Made by a program: the position numbers and the translations under genes. From the NCBI GenBank assembly GCA_002317355.1, contig DCJC01000001.1, positions 11,618-27,845 of the forward strand: a stretch of 16,228 nt of DNA, written 5' to 3'. This document shows positions 7,301-14,713 of this stretch, piece after piece. Below the pieces are notes generated by a model, which saw nothing but the letters and a program-made list of their open reading frames with translations, was not told the DNA's origin and searched no databases. Positions within the stretch are counted from its first letter, which is position 1, and each line of letters opens with the position of its first letter. The DNA is from Prevotellaceae bacterium UBA1710. GTDB taxonomy: Bacteria > Bacteroidota > Bacteroidia > Bacteroidales > Bacteroidaceae.

Positions 7301-7489
7301 TTAGTGATGATAAAAAATTAACTTGGTACGATTTGTGATGTGATTTTTTCTGGTAACGATCTCATCTTTTTGGCTGTTTTCGTTCCATTCATCGGTCGAG
7401 ATGCCCGCATCACTCCCTCTTCATGAAACAAAAACATCTCAAAAATCTGATGTTAAATCGTACCAATTTATTTTTTCATCATCACTTAA
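7301..7489. repeat. Complete MITE-like element, copy 2
   Basis: This 189-bp non-coding unit is bounded by terminal inverted repeats of about 35 bp. The left arm is 7301-7334 and the right arm 7455-7489, differing by three mismatches and one indel. Both have TTA(A)GTGATGAT outermost and GGTACGATTT innermost. The core 7386-7427 is identical to 47-88. It begins 18 bp after the GTPase stop codon. No transposase is encoded, so movement would need one supplied elsewhere. Target-site duplications are not clear; the ends read TTA/TTAA. As RNA the arms would form a long stem, so it may also terminate the flanking transcripts. Confidence 0.8.
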
Positions 7490-7559
7490 CGTGAGTTCGA
7501 TGAGATTTATCGAAGACACACAGACCGTAGGAAGGTAATTCATTAGTCGCTTGATTGAT

Positions 7560-7622
7560 GAGCCCCGAAGCGGGCGACACCTAAAAGGGCTGTCCTCTTA
7601 GATATCGCCACCTTCGGGGCTC
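7560..7622. repeat. Large GC-rich hairpin (REP-like extragenic palindrome)
   Basis: GAGCCCCGAAG (7560-7570) pairs perfectly with CTTCGGGGCTC (7612-7622). Including inner GGCGA/TCGCC, the 18-nt arms match at 16 positions. The loop has its own hairpin, CTAAAAGG with CCTCTTAG. Outside, TGATG and CATCA can extend the stem across a 3-nt bulge. It sits between convergent genes (GTPase ending 7282, TlpA-like ending 7684) and could serve as a two-way terminator. The lack of U-tracts makes a REP-like repeat equally likely. Confidence 0.65.
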
Positions 7623-7683
7623 GCACATCACAAATTCCTTATTTTGCAGAATACAAAATATATGAAATTCGTAGAACTGACGC

Positions 7684-8895
7684 CTATTTAAGTAGCTTCT
7701 CGATTTCTGCATCAGGAACATACCCCACCATATTCTTGAAGAAAGTTGCTGTACCATGCGAAATGTTAAGTACATTACCTTCTGGATCTATAATCACAAA
7801 ACAAGGAGTTCCCTTTGAGCCATAAAAGGATGCTATCTCGTCAGCTCCCTTATGGTCATTCCATTCGTGATAACTAACATTATTCTTCTCTTCCATCCAA
7901 ATGCTCTCCGGGTCAACAGAAATGGCAATGATTTCTATCTTATCTTTATGTCGCTTGTAGTAGCCATCAAGGATAGGCATAGCCTGCAAACAAGGTCCAC
8001 AGAATTTTGAGGTAAATTCTATTACCGTATATTTGCCTTTGAATTGAGTCAACTTGTGCTCCTTGCCCTTACGATCATAGAGTATGAAATCTCGCATCTG
8101 GCTACCAGTTTTTAAGGGCGTACTTTTTAATACAAGCCCTCTGGCAGCCATTACATCTTGGTCTTCATAATCAGTAGGAACTTTAGACCACAATAGATGG
8201 CGTATTCTGTCCTTTAGAGACTCGCTTCCGAGTCTGTTTGCAGCAAAGGCTATTCTGAACAGATTACTTGCAAATACAGGATTGCATTCTCTTTCCTTCA
8301 TATAGTTGAGCATAGAAACAACATAGACGGAATCCTTTTCCCTTTCCAGTTTGTCTATAAGGTCATCATCTACATCGTCTTCTTCTTTTGCTGCATTTAT
8401 TTTCTTTCTGATAGCAGAAAGGCTTTCTTGCTCGAATGCGAGATAATCATCATAGAATTCCTTATGCAAAGGGTGGTCACTTTCTGCCTTCCACGTCCGG
8501 ACATCCTTTCTTCTACTTGGAGTACCCGATACCTTTACTGTTGCACCAGGAGATGCATAGATTGGCAAGGATATGCCATCTACGACAAAAATAAAAGATA
8601 CATTGTCATCATTTTCGTCAAAATCCTTATATATGAACTTCTTTTCAATATGGAATTTTCCATTCCTAATGGTATCAACCAATGTGTTATTTGCCGTGTT
8701 GTATCCGTTTGTCCTTTTTACTCGAAAAGCAAGAGCAACTGGGGTTCCATCAGAGATGCCTGATAATTCCCCTTCTACGATTAGAGGTTTCATAGGAATC
8801 TCCTTTGATTTATCTGCGACAGGCATTCGGAAATTTTGCGCTTCCAAACATAAAGAATTTAACAAGAAAAAAAAGATAAATGTATATTGTTTCAT
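7684..8895 (-). CDS. TlpA-like thioredoxin-family protein with N-terminal DUF4369-like domain
   Basis: The 403-residue product begins with a Sec signal peptide (MKQYTFIFFFLLNSLCLEAQ), so it is periplasmic or membrane-attached. Residues about 38-130 look like the beta-rich DUF4369 domain that often precedes TlpA domains in Bacteroidetes. A charged, helical middle section (145-250) follows, then an AhpC/TSA-TlpA thioredoxin domain (about 265-400). The redox motif is FCGPC (C299, C302), with cis-proline P364 in KGTPCF. Such proteins reduce or isomerise disulfides in extracytoplasmic proteins; the partner is unknown. It stands alone, facing the GTPase gene. Three leftward promoter matches lie upstream, the nearest leaving a 5' UTR of about 130 nt. 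Codon use is more AT-rich than in pheT or yebC. Confidence 0.9.
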   Translation of the reverse strand: MKQYTFIFFFLLNSLCLEAQNFRMPVADKSKEIPMKPLIVEGELSGISDGTPVALAFRVKRTNGYNTANNTLVDTIRNGKFHIEKKFIYKDFDENDDNVSFIFVVDGISLPIYASPGATVKVSGTPSRRKDVRTWKAESDHPLHKEFYDDYLAFEQESLSAIRKKINAAKEEDDVDDDLIDKLEREKDSVYVVSMLNYMKERECNPVFASNLFRIAFAANRLGSESLKDRIRHLLWSKVPTDYEDQDVMAARGLVLKSTPLKTGSQMRDFILYDRKGKEHKLTQFKGKYTVIEFTSKFCGPCLQAMPILDGYYKRHKDKIEIIAISVDPESIWMEEKNNVSYHEWNDHKGADEIASFYGSKGTPCFVIIDPEGNVLNISHGTATFFKNMVGYVPDAEIEKLLK

Positions 8896-8971
8896 ACTTA
8901 ATTAAGTTTAGTAACGCCTACTCTTTGTTACTGATTTTCGGCTTTCCTCCGTTGCTTGTCTTTGGCGTAAG

Positions 8972-8999
8972 TAATCACATTAATCACATTAAATGTAAT
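8972..8999. promoter_or_regulatory. Direct repeat plus palindrome in the TlpA-like gene's leader
   Basis: TAATCACAT occurs twice in tandem (8972-8980 and 8981-8989). The second copy runs into a near palindrome, ATCACATT-A-AATGTAAT (8983-8999, 7 of 8 positions paired). It lies between the nearest leftward promoter and the start codon of the TlpA-like gene, so it could be an operator or an RNA structure. No regulator is known for it. Confidence 0.4.
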
Positions 9000-9032
9000 C
9001 CCGTTTACGTTAGTGACTTAGATTAATCTTAG

Positions 9033-9063
9033 CAAAGTTATTTATAGCACTATAGTTTTCAAA
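9033..9063 (-). promoter_or_regulatory. Promoter of the TlpA-like gene (proximal)
   Basis: On the - strand, TTTG (9063-9060), 19 nt, TAACTTTG (9040-9033) fits the Bacteroidetes consensus. Transcription would start near 9026, giving a 5' UTR of about 130 nt before ATG 8895. Confidence 0.7.
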
Positions 9064-9165
9064 TTCCTAAAATATTAAGAAGCATCAACTCAATGTCTTA
9101 ATTTTACAAACACAATGTTATTTAATGAGATTGACACTTGATTCCTACATTTCGTAAATGTTTTG

Positions 9166-9195
9166 CAAAGATAATAATTTGCTTCCAAAAACCAA
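9166..9195 (-). promoter_or_regulatory. Second leftward promoter match
   Basis: On the - strand, TTG (9195-9193), 19 nt, TATCTTTG (9173-9166). It points toward the TlpA-like gene 270 bp away, with no gene between. Confidence 0.55.
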
Positions 9196-9381
9196 CACGA
9201 CACGACTTTGTTTTTATTGTCATTTTACACTATTTAACTATAGATAAAAGGCAGAACTTCACCGCAAGGTATAGACTTACCCCTAAAAATCCAAACTCAT
9301 AAAGAACGAAAAACTCCACAAGAACATATCAATTCCAGCATCGTTTTCTTTCTCAAGAATCTCAAGCAGCAAAACCGCCAC

Positions 9382-9437
9382 CACCTATCACCCAACACCT
9401 AACACCTATCACCTAACACCTATCTCCCATTTACCTA
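9382..9437. repeat. Heptanucleotide tandem repeat (CACCTAT/CACCTAA)
   Basis: Six 7-bp units follow one another from 9382 to 9423: CACCTAT, CACCCAA, CACCTAA, CACCTAT, CACCTAA, CACCTAT. Two decayed units (CTCCCAT, TTACCTA) follow to 9437. Such short arrays change length by slippage. No reading frame crosses it. It lies within the transcript predicted from the leftward promoter at 9515-9545. Confidence 0.85.
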
Positions 9438-9462
9438 CATCTTATCATCTTCTTACTTGTAG

Positions 9463-9495
9463 TAAGAGTCACGTAAGATTCACGTAAGATTCACG
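9463..9495. repeat. 11-bp tandem repeat (TAAGATTCACG x3)
   Basis: TAAGAGTCACG (9463-9473) is followed by two exact copies of TAAGATTCACG (9474-9484, 9485-9495) and a decayed start of a fourth. A small hairpin CTTAC-TTGTA-GTAAG adjoins on the left. The array ends 20 bp from the -7 box of a leftward promoter, so it would be at the very start of that transcript. Confidence 0.8.
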
Positions 9496-9514
9496 TGAGA
9501 GGTGCTTACGAGTG

Positions 9515-9545
9515 CAAAGATAGTAAATTATTAGGCGCTTGTCAA
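9515..9545 (-). promoter_or_regulatory. Distal leftward promoter without an adjacent gene
   Basis: On the - strand, TTG (9545-9543), 20 nt, TATCTTTG (9522-9515) is a good match to the Bacteroidetes consensus. Transcription would start near 9508 and read through the 11-mer and heptamer arrays. The next gene that way is more than 600 bp off. It may drive a non-coding RNA or a long leader of the TlpA-like gene. Confidence 0.55.
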
Positions 9546-9740
9546 GAGTTTTAAGGAAACCGATTTGATTTTTTAACATAGTTTTGCATCTACCCCTAAA
9601 GGTGTACTCAAATCACTACCTGTAAGTATTTTTTTTTACGAAAATTGCCGAAGGCCAGTCGCGACCGATATGGAGTCCAGAAGGGATGCGAAGCACAAAG
9701 CAAAAACAAAGATACCAGAGTAGTTACCATCAAACGCTAA

Positions 9741-9955
9741 ATGTTGTCAATGTTGTCAATGTTGTCAATAGATTTTCCCACACTTTGAAAAAAAATACTA
9801 TATTATTAATTAATACGCGAACCTTATTATATATAGATTTTTTTCAAATACCCCCTCATTTATTCTTGACAACATTGACAACATTGACAACATTGCTCAT
9901 ATTACAGTCTGCTATGATAAATGTTGACATGTTGTCATGTTGTCAATAGATTTTC
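9741..9955. repeat. Mirrored TGTTGTCAA arrays around an AT-rich core
   Basis: Three exact TGTTGTCAA units (9742-9768) are matched by three inverted TTGACAACA units (9866-9892), giving a perfect 28-bp inverted repeat (9741-9768 with 9866-9893) around 97 bp of very AT-rich DNA. A third, degenerate array follows in the first orientation at 9921-9944 (ATGTTGAC, ATGTTGTC, ATGTTGTC). Arrays 1 and 3 both run into the same tail, so TGTTGTCAATAGATTTTC is found at 9760-9777 and 9938-9955. The open frames here simply translate the repeat. Confidence 0.85.
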
Positions 9956-10129
9956 ACGGAAAAAGTACAGAGAGCGTGACACTAAGCAAGCCTTAATGAC
10001 GCGAGGGATGGATAGGCGCAGATATCGGGTTGAATAGTATGTATCAAACTTTGTGTTTCTGTCATACATTCTCTGAAGGATAATGAATAACAAAAGCCCT
10101 ATTCCCATGTTGATCTTCCGTAATGACAA

Positions 10130-10197
10130 GGGGGTAAACTCAGTGAAGGTCCGCTCTATGTTCGCTTCAGGAACGGAGCTTCACTGAGTTTACCCCC
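10130..10197 (-). terminator. 19-bp perfect inverted repeat downstream of the EamA gene
   Basis: GGGGGTAAACTCAGTGAAG (10130-10148) and CTTCACTGAGTTTACCCCC (10179-10197) are exact inverted copies. Four more pairs (TCCG/CGGA) continue after one mismatch, and the loop contains GTTC...GAAC. It lies about 20 nt after the EamA stop, where a terminator is expected. No U-tract follows, so it may instead be a REP-like or protein-binding palindrome. Confidence 0.55.
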
Positions 10198-10218
10198 TAG
10201 GCATAGCGAAGGCATTGC

Positions 10219-11139
10219 CTACTGACTTCCTAACCAGAGGAACGCCAAGCCAAGGAGAACGAGAAGCAGATCCATCATCTTTGACTTGAGATTCTTCTCA
10301 TGGAACAATACTGCACCGAACAGGAAGCTAACTATCACACTTGCCCTTCGCACCATACTCACGATGGAAATCATAGCACCATCGATACTCAAGGCATAGA
10401 AATACACGAAATCGGCTACCGAGAGGAAGACACTAACAAGCAGAATAGCCCATGACCAATGGAACGGTGTTGTCTTCTTGTGGGTTGGCCACCAGAGAAT
10501 CATCACCATAGCACCCATGATGAAGCACTGGTACACGTTGTACCAAGCCTGAACATCCATCTTGTTGAGCCCTACTCCACCGTTGCTGACTGGTGCCATG
10601 AGGTATTTGTCATAGAGTCCGCTGATAGATCCGAACACCGCAGCTCCTACAATTCCGAATATCCACTTGTTGTGCTTGAAGTCGATACCCTCCTTCTTAC
10701 TCGTACGGCTGAGCAGGAAATAGCTGATTACAGCAAGAGCAACACCTATCCACTGGAATGTATTGAGACGCTCGCCAAAGACGAGAAGCGCACCCACAAG
10801 TGTCATGATAGGACGAGAGGCATTGATAGGGCCATAGATGGTGAGTGGGATGTGCTTCATTCCGAAATAAGCAAGAAGCCATGAAGCAAGCACTATGAAG
10901 CTCTTGAGCAAGATGTACTTATGCACCTCCCAACCGACTACTGGCACATAGAACATACTACCATCAAGACTATGGCCGAATGCGCTCAGAAGTATGAACG
11001 GAAGGAATATTAGGGTACAGAAAAACGTGTTGAAGAACAATACAGGCAGCACAGCATTTCCGTTGAGTGCCAGTTTCTTGAATACATCATAGAATCCGAG
11101 CAATGCTGCGGATGTAAAAGCTAAAAGAAGCCAAAGCAT
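10219..11139 (-). CDS. EamA/DMT-superfamily transporter
   Basis: The 306-residue product is hydrophobic throughout, with about ten membrane segments arranged as two EamA repeats (roughly 1-143 and 157-305). The end of repeat 1 shows the usual SRPIMTLVGALLVFGERL (108-125). The counterpart in repeat 2 is SMVRRASVIVSFLFGAVLFHEK (starts near 262), with the glutamate typical of the family. DMT carriers export or import small metabolites such as amino acids, nucleotides or sugars. The substrate cannot be inferred. It lies 174 bp downstream of truA on the same strand. An AT-rich repeat identical in type to the yebC leader precedes its ATG, and a GC-rich hairpin separates it from truA, so it may have its own promoter or be partly uncoupled from truA. 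Confidence 0.9.
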   Translation of the reverse strand: MLWLLLAFTSAALLGFYDVFKKLALNGNAVLPVLFFNTFFCTLIFLPFILLSAFGHSLDGSMFYVPVVGWEVHKYILLKSFIVLASWLLAYFGMKHIPLTIYGPINASRPIMTLVGALLVFGERLNTFQWIGVALAVISYFLLSRTSKKEGIDFKHNKWIFGIVGAAVFGSISGLYDKYLMAPVSNGGVGLNKMDVQAWYNVYQCFIMGAMVMILWWPTHKKTTPFHWSWAILLVSVFLSVADFVYFYALSIDGAMISIVSMVRRASVIVSFLFGAVLFHEKNLKSKMMDLLLVLLGLAFLWLGSQ

Positions 11140-11143
11140 TTGC

Positions 11144-11177
11144 TAATTGAAAATTAATAATTGATAATTGATAATTT
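11144..11177 (-). repeat. AT-rich leader repeat before the EamA gene
   Basis: On the - strand this 34-nt stretch begins AAATTATCAATTATCAATTA and ends TCAATTA, 5 nt before the ATG. It matches 15028-15061, in front of yebC, at 31 of 34 positions and in the same orientation relative to the gene. It is built of ATTATCA-like units of about 8 nt. Confidence 0.65.
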
Positions 11178-11241
11178 GCTATCCTAAATACAAATGATGG
11201 ATCATCCATACATTCATTTCGCGAATCCCTTTCCGCGCACC

Positions 11242-11311
11242 GGCTCCCTCCCTACGGGGGAAGTCCGATGTTGATAACATCGGAGTATGTGTCAGGGCGG
11301 GGGGAGAGGCC
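11242..11311. repeat. GC-rich compound hairpin between truA and the EamA gene
   Basis: TCCGATGTT-GAT-AACATCGGA (11264-11284) is a perfect 9-bp stem with a 3-nt loop. Around it, GGCTCCCTCCC (11242-11252) can pair imperfectly with GGGGGGAGAGGCC (11299-11311). It starts 2 nt from the truA stop codon, so it is placed as a terminator for truA, but it lacks a U-tract and may be a REP-like extragenic palindrome. Confidence 0.6.
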
Positions 11312-11313
11312 AC

Positions 11314-12075
11314 TTAATACTTAACATCAACGAGGAACAACGCATTTCCCGGCATACTCTCGCCTGCCTGGGTACGTTTCTTGCCTTCGATGACGAGTCG
11401 GAACTCATCTATAGTCATACGTCCACGACCTACCTCTACAAGAGTGCCGACGATGGCTCTGACCATGTTTCTGAGGAATCTGTTTGCACACACCACGAAC
11501 ACCCAACAACCATCTTCGAGAGGTCTCCATTCTGCCTCGGTAACATCACAAAGAGTGGTCTTCACATCAGTATGCGACTTGCAGAAACAAGCGAAGTCCT
11601 CATATTCAAGCAACACTTTAGCTGCTTCATTCATCTTATTGAAATCCAGAGCGAAATGACACTCATACGAATAGTGGCGCTTGAACGGATTCTTAGAGGT
11701 ATGAACAAAGTAGTTGTAGGTTCTCAGAGTAGCCGAGAAACGGGCATGCATATCATCATCGACACGCTCTATGCTATGAATAGAAATGTCAGGCGGAAGC
11801 ATACGGTTCACTTTGTAGGTGAGTTGCTCGCAATCCAGCATTCCATCCCTGCTGACAGCATTAGGAAGTGGAGTCTCAGGAAGGTCGAAATGGGCAGCCA
11901 TCTTAGAGGCATGAACACCAGCATCGGTTCGCCCGGCCCCGACAATATCTATCGGAGCACGGAGAATTGTGCTAAGGCAACGCTCAATCTCACCTTCCAC
12001 GGAAATGCCGTTTGGCTGGATTTGCCACCCGTGAAAACGGGTTCCGTCGTATGATAAATAAACAAAATACCTCAT
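11314..12075 (-). CDS. truA: tRNA pseudouridine(38-40) synthase TruA
   Basis: The 253-residue product converts uridines 38-40 of the tRNA anticodon arm to pseudouridine. It starts with the family N-terminus MRYFVYLSYDGTRFHGWQIQ. The catalytic Asp is D51 in GAGRTDAGVHA (46-56). The C-terminal half carries FLRNMVRAIVGTLVEVGRGR, the conserved RNA-binding and core segment. An upstream in-frame Met (12144) would add 23 residues without family resemblance and reach into the pheT promoter, so I reject it. A possible -7 box, TAATTTTG, lies at 12091-12084 on the - strand, which would make the mRNA nearly leaderless. It is divergent from pheT with 141 bp between, and upstream of the EamA gene. Confidence 0.95.
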   Translation of the reverse strand: MRYFVYLSYDGTRFHGWQIQPNGISVEGEIERCLSTILRAPIDIVGAGRTDAGVHASKMAAHFDLPETPLPNAVSRDGMLDCEQLTYKVNRMLPPDISIHSIERVDDDMHARFSATLRTYNYFVHTSKNPFKRHYSYECHFALDFNKMNEAAKVLLEYEDFACFCKSHTDVKTTLCDVTEAEWRPLEDGCWVFVVCANRFLRNMVRAIVGTLVEVGRGRMTIDEFRLVIEGKKRTQAGESMPGNALFLVDVKY

Positions 12076-12110
12076 TTGGCCTGCAAAATTACAAAAAAAA
12101 TACAAAACTT

Positions 12111-12141
12111 TTTCTAAAGTCGCTAAAATTTTGTACCTTTG
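12111..12141 (+). promoter_or_regulatory. pheT promoter
   Basis: TACCTTTG (12134-12141) is a consensus -7 box. TTTC (12111-12114), 19 nt upstream, is a near match for -33 TTTG. The start point near 12148 gives a leader of about 69 nt, containing only small stems (GTCA/TGAC and TCGC/GCGA). I see no T-box or leader peptide. Confidence 0.7.
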
Positions 12142-12216
12142 CACGTCAAATTATGACATTTCGCAATTAACGCGAACAGCTTGAAAGAAAACAAAATAAT
12201 AAAATAGCATAATAAA

Positions 12217-14679
12217 ATGAACATTTCTTACAAATGGCTCAAGGAATACGTTGATTTCAACCTCTCAGCAGAAGAGGTGGCTGCTGCTCTCACAAGCACA
12301 GGTCTTGAGGTTGGCTCCCTTGAGGAAGTTCAGGCAATCAAAGGTGGATTGCAGGGACTCTATGTAGGTGAAGTTCTCACTTGTGAGCCTCACCCAGATT
12401 CTGACCACATGCACATCACTACCGTTAACCTCGGTAAGGAAACTCCATCACAGATTGTATGTGGTGCTCCTAACGTAGCAGCAGGTCAGAAGGTCATTGT
12501 TGCAGATCTCGGTTGCAAGCTATACGATGGCGACAAGGAGTTCGTTATCAAGAAGTCAAAGCTTCGTGGCGTAGAGAGTAACGGTATGATCTGCGCAGAG
12601 GACGAGATCGGTGTTGGCACAAGTCACGATGGCATCATCGTACTTCCAGCTGACGCAAAGGTTGGTACACCTGCAGCAGAATACTACAACCTCCAGAGCG
12701 ACTGGCTCATCGAGGTTGATATCACAGCAAACCGTGCTGATGCCCTTTCTCATTTCGGTGTAGCTCGCGATTTGTATGCATGGCTCAAGCGCAACGGCTA
12801 CGAGACAAGCCTTCACCGCCCAAGCTGTGATGATTTCAAGGTAGATAACGAGTCTCTTCCTATCGAGGTTGAGATACAGAATACAGAGGCATGTAAGCGT
12901 TATGCTTGCGTTAGCGTAACTGGCTGTGAGGTTAAGGAGTCACCTGATTGGCTCAAGGAGAAGCTCACAGTCATCGGTCTTCGTCCTATCAACAATATCG
13001 TGGACATCACAAACTATGTGATGATGGCTTACGGTCAGCCACTCCACTGCTTCGATGCAGATATGGTAAAGGGCAACAAGATCGTGGTTAAGGATCAGAA
13101 CGCAGGTCTTCCATTCGTTACCCTCGATGGCGTCGAGCATACTCTCGGTGAGCACGACCTCGCTATCTGCAACGCAGAGGAGCCAATGTGTATCGCTGGT
13201 GTATTCGGTGGCAAGGGTTCTGGTACTTATGAGACAACAAAGAACGTGGTTCTCGAGTCTGCTTACTTCCACCCAACATGGATCCGTAAGTCAGCTCGCC
13301 GTCATGGTCTTTCTACAGATGCAAGCTTCCGTTTCGAGCGCGGTATCGATCCAAACGGTACTATCTACGCTTTGAAGCAGGCTGCTATCCTCTGCCAGCA
13401 GTTGGCTGGTGGTAAGGTGAGCATGCAGATTCGCGATGAGTACCCTACCCCAATCGCTAACCCACAGATGCGCCTCGACTACTCTTACGTGAACAACCTC
13501 ATCGGTAAGGAGATTGGCGAGGATATGATCAAGTCAATCCTTGTATCTCTCGACATCGAGATCAACAAGGAGGATGCAGAGGGTCTTGACATCACCGTTC
13601 CTGCTTTCCGTGTTGATGTTCAGCGTCCATGTGACGTTGTTGAGGACATCCTCCGTATCTACGGCTATAATAATGTAGAGATTCCAACTCAGTTGAAGTC
13701 TTCTCTCGTAATCAAGGATTTCGAGGATCAGCGTCATAAGATGGCTAACCTCGTTGCAGAGCAGCTTGTAGGTGCAGGTTTCAATGAGATTCTCAACAAC
13801 TCACTCACTAAGGGTGCTTACTACACAGAACTCAAGTCATATCCAGAGGATAAGTGCGTGAAGATCTTCAATCCACTCAGCTCTGACCTCAACGTGATGC
13901 GTCAGTCATTGCTCTTCGGTGGTCTTGAGTCAATCATGCGTAACGCAAACCGTAAGAACCCTAACCTTCGTTTCTTCGAGTTCGGTAACTGCTACCAGCA
14001 CGATGAGGAGAAGCGCGACAACGAGAACCCAATGAAGGCTTACAAGGAGGAGAACCACCTCGGTCTCTGGCTCACAGGTAAGCGTGTGGAGGGTTCATGG
14101 ATTCACGCAGACGAGGAGACAAGCTTCTACGAGCTCAAGTCATACGTTGACATCATCCTTCGCCGTATCGGTATGCCTCAGGGTATGCTCGTTACAGAGA
14201 AGACAGACAACGATATCTTCTCTACAGGTCTTACACTCAAGAACCGTGGCGGTAAGGTATTCGTTGAGATGGGTATCGTAAGCAAGAAGATTCAGCACAA
14301 GGCAGACATCGAGCGTGAGGTTTACTTCGCTGACATCAACTGGACTCTCGTTACAAAGGCTGTAAAGAATGGTTCTGTTGATTTCCAGGAGATCAGCAAG
14401 TTCCCTGCAGTAAGTCGTGACCTCGCTCTTCTCATCGACAAGAACATCGAGTTCGCTCAGATTGAGCAGATTGCTCGTCAGTCAGAGAAGAAACTCCTGA
14501 AGAAGGTTGAGCTCTTCGACGTTTACGAGGGCAAGAACCTCCCAGAAGGCAAGAAGTCATACGCTGTAAACTTCATCCTTCAGGATACAGAGAAGACAAT
14601 GGGCGACAAGCAGATTGAGGCTATTATGAATAAGATCATCAACAACCTCAAGAAGCAGTTGGGCGCTGAACTTCGCTAA
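12217..14679 (+). CDS. pheT: Phenylalanine--tRNA ligase beta subunit
   Basis: The 820-residue product is the full-length beta chain of the alpha2beta2 enzyme that charges tRNA-Phe in the cytoplasm. Domain order is normal. An N-terminal segment is followed by the OB-fold tRNA-binding domain (about 42-150, with EPHPDSDHMH), then the B3/B4 editing region containing RRHGLSTDASFRFERGID, then B5 and the catalytic-like core, and a C-terminal anticodon-binding FDX-ACB domain (about 723-820, with KFPAVSRDLALL). pheS is not in the window, so the subunits are encoded apart, as is common in Bacteroidetes. Codon choice is strongly biased (AAG for Lys, CTC/CTT for Leu), as expected for high expression. It has its own promoter and is followed by a palindromic element before yebC. 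Confidence 0.97.
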   Translation: MNISYKWLKEYVDFNLSAEEVAAALTSTGLEVGSLEEVQAIKGGLQGLYVGEVLTCEPHPDSDHMHITTVNLGKETPSQIVCGAPNVAAGQKVIVADLGCKLYDGDKEFVIKKSKLRGVESNGMICAEDEIGVGTSHDGIIVLPADAKVGTPAAEYYNLQSDWLIEVDITANRADALSHFGVARDLYAWLKRNGYETSLHRPSCDDFKVDNESLPIEVEIQNTEACKRYACVSVTGCEVKESPDWLKEKLTVIGLRPINNIVDITNYVMMAYGQPLHCFDADMVKGNKIVVKDQNAGLPFVTLDGVEHTLGEHDLAICNAEEPMCIAGVFGGKGSGTYETTKNVVLESAYFHPTWIRKSARRHGLSTDASFRFERGIDPNGTIYALKQAAILCQQLAGGKVSMQIRDEYPTPIANPQMRLDYSYVNNLIGKEIGEDMIKSILVSLDIEINKEDAEGLDITVPAFRVDVQRPCDVVEDILRIYGYNNVEIPTQLKSSLVIKDFEDQRHKMANLVAEQLVGAGFNEILNNSLTKGAYYTELKSYPEDKCVKIFNPLSSDLNVMRQSLLFGGLESIMRNANRKNPNLRFFEFGNCYQHDEEKRDNENPMKAYKEENHLGLWLTGKRVEGSWIHADEETSFYELKSYVDIILRRIGMPQGMLVTEKTDNDIFSTGLTLKNRGGKVFVEMGIVSKKIQHKADIEREVYFADINWTLVTKAVKNGSVDFQEISKFPAVSRDLALLIDKNIEFAQIEQIARQSEKKLLKKVELFDVYEGKNLPEGKKSYAVNFILQDTEKTMGDKQIEAIMNKIINNLKKQLGAELR

Positions 14680-14713
14680 GCGTAATTAATAATAGCACCT
14701 TATTAATAATATA

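Larger units (their letters stand above)
8896..10218. other. 1.3-kb gene-poor intergenic region
   Basis: I find no credible protein gene here on either strand. The longer open frames, at 9686-9949 (+) and 9935-10129 (-), consist largely of translated short repeats or lack any family resemblance. The region holds three leftward promoter matches, a palindrome with direct repeats near 8972-8999, heptamer and 11-mer tandem arrays, mirrored nonamer arrays and a 19-bp perfect inverted repeat, each listed separately. The stretches 9064-9165, 9196-9380, 9546-9740 and 9956-10129 show nothing further that I can name. Confidence 0.7.

Noticed and set aside
9686..9949. 87-residue open frame on + strand
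   Set aside because: Most of it is translated TGTTGTCAA and TTGACAACA repeats (NVV and TTL runs). There is no family resemblance and no start signal.
9741..9955. CRISPR array
   Set aside because: Units are contiguous 8-9-mers without spacers, they occur in both orientations, and no cas genes are near.
9935..10129. 64-residue open frame on - strand
   Set aside because: No recognised domain, no promoter, and its end runs into the nonamer array. Weak as a gene.
11287..12054. 255-residue open frame opposite truA
   Set aside because: It lies antisense to a secure truA and its translation shows no protein-family pattern.
12142..12216. T-box riboswitch or leader peptide for pheT
   Set aside because: The leader is only about 70 nt, has only 4-bp stems, and contains no Phe-rich reading frame.
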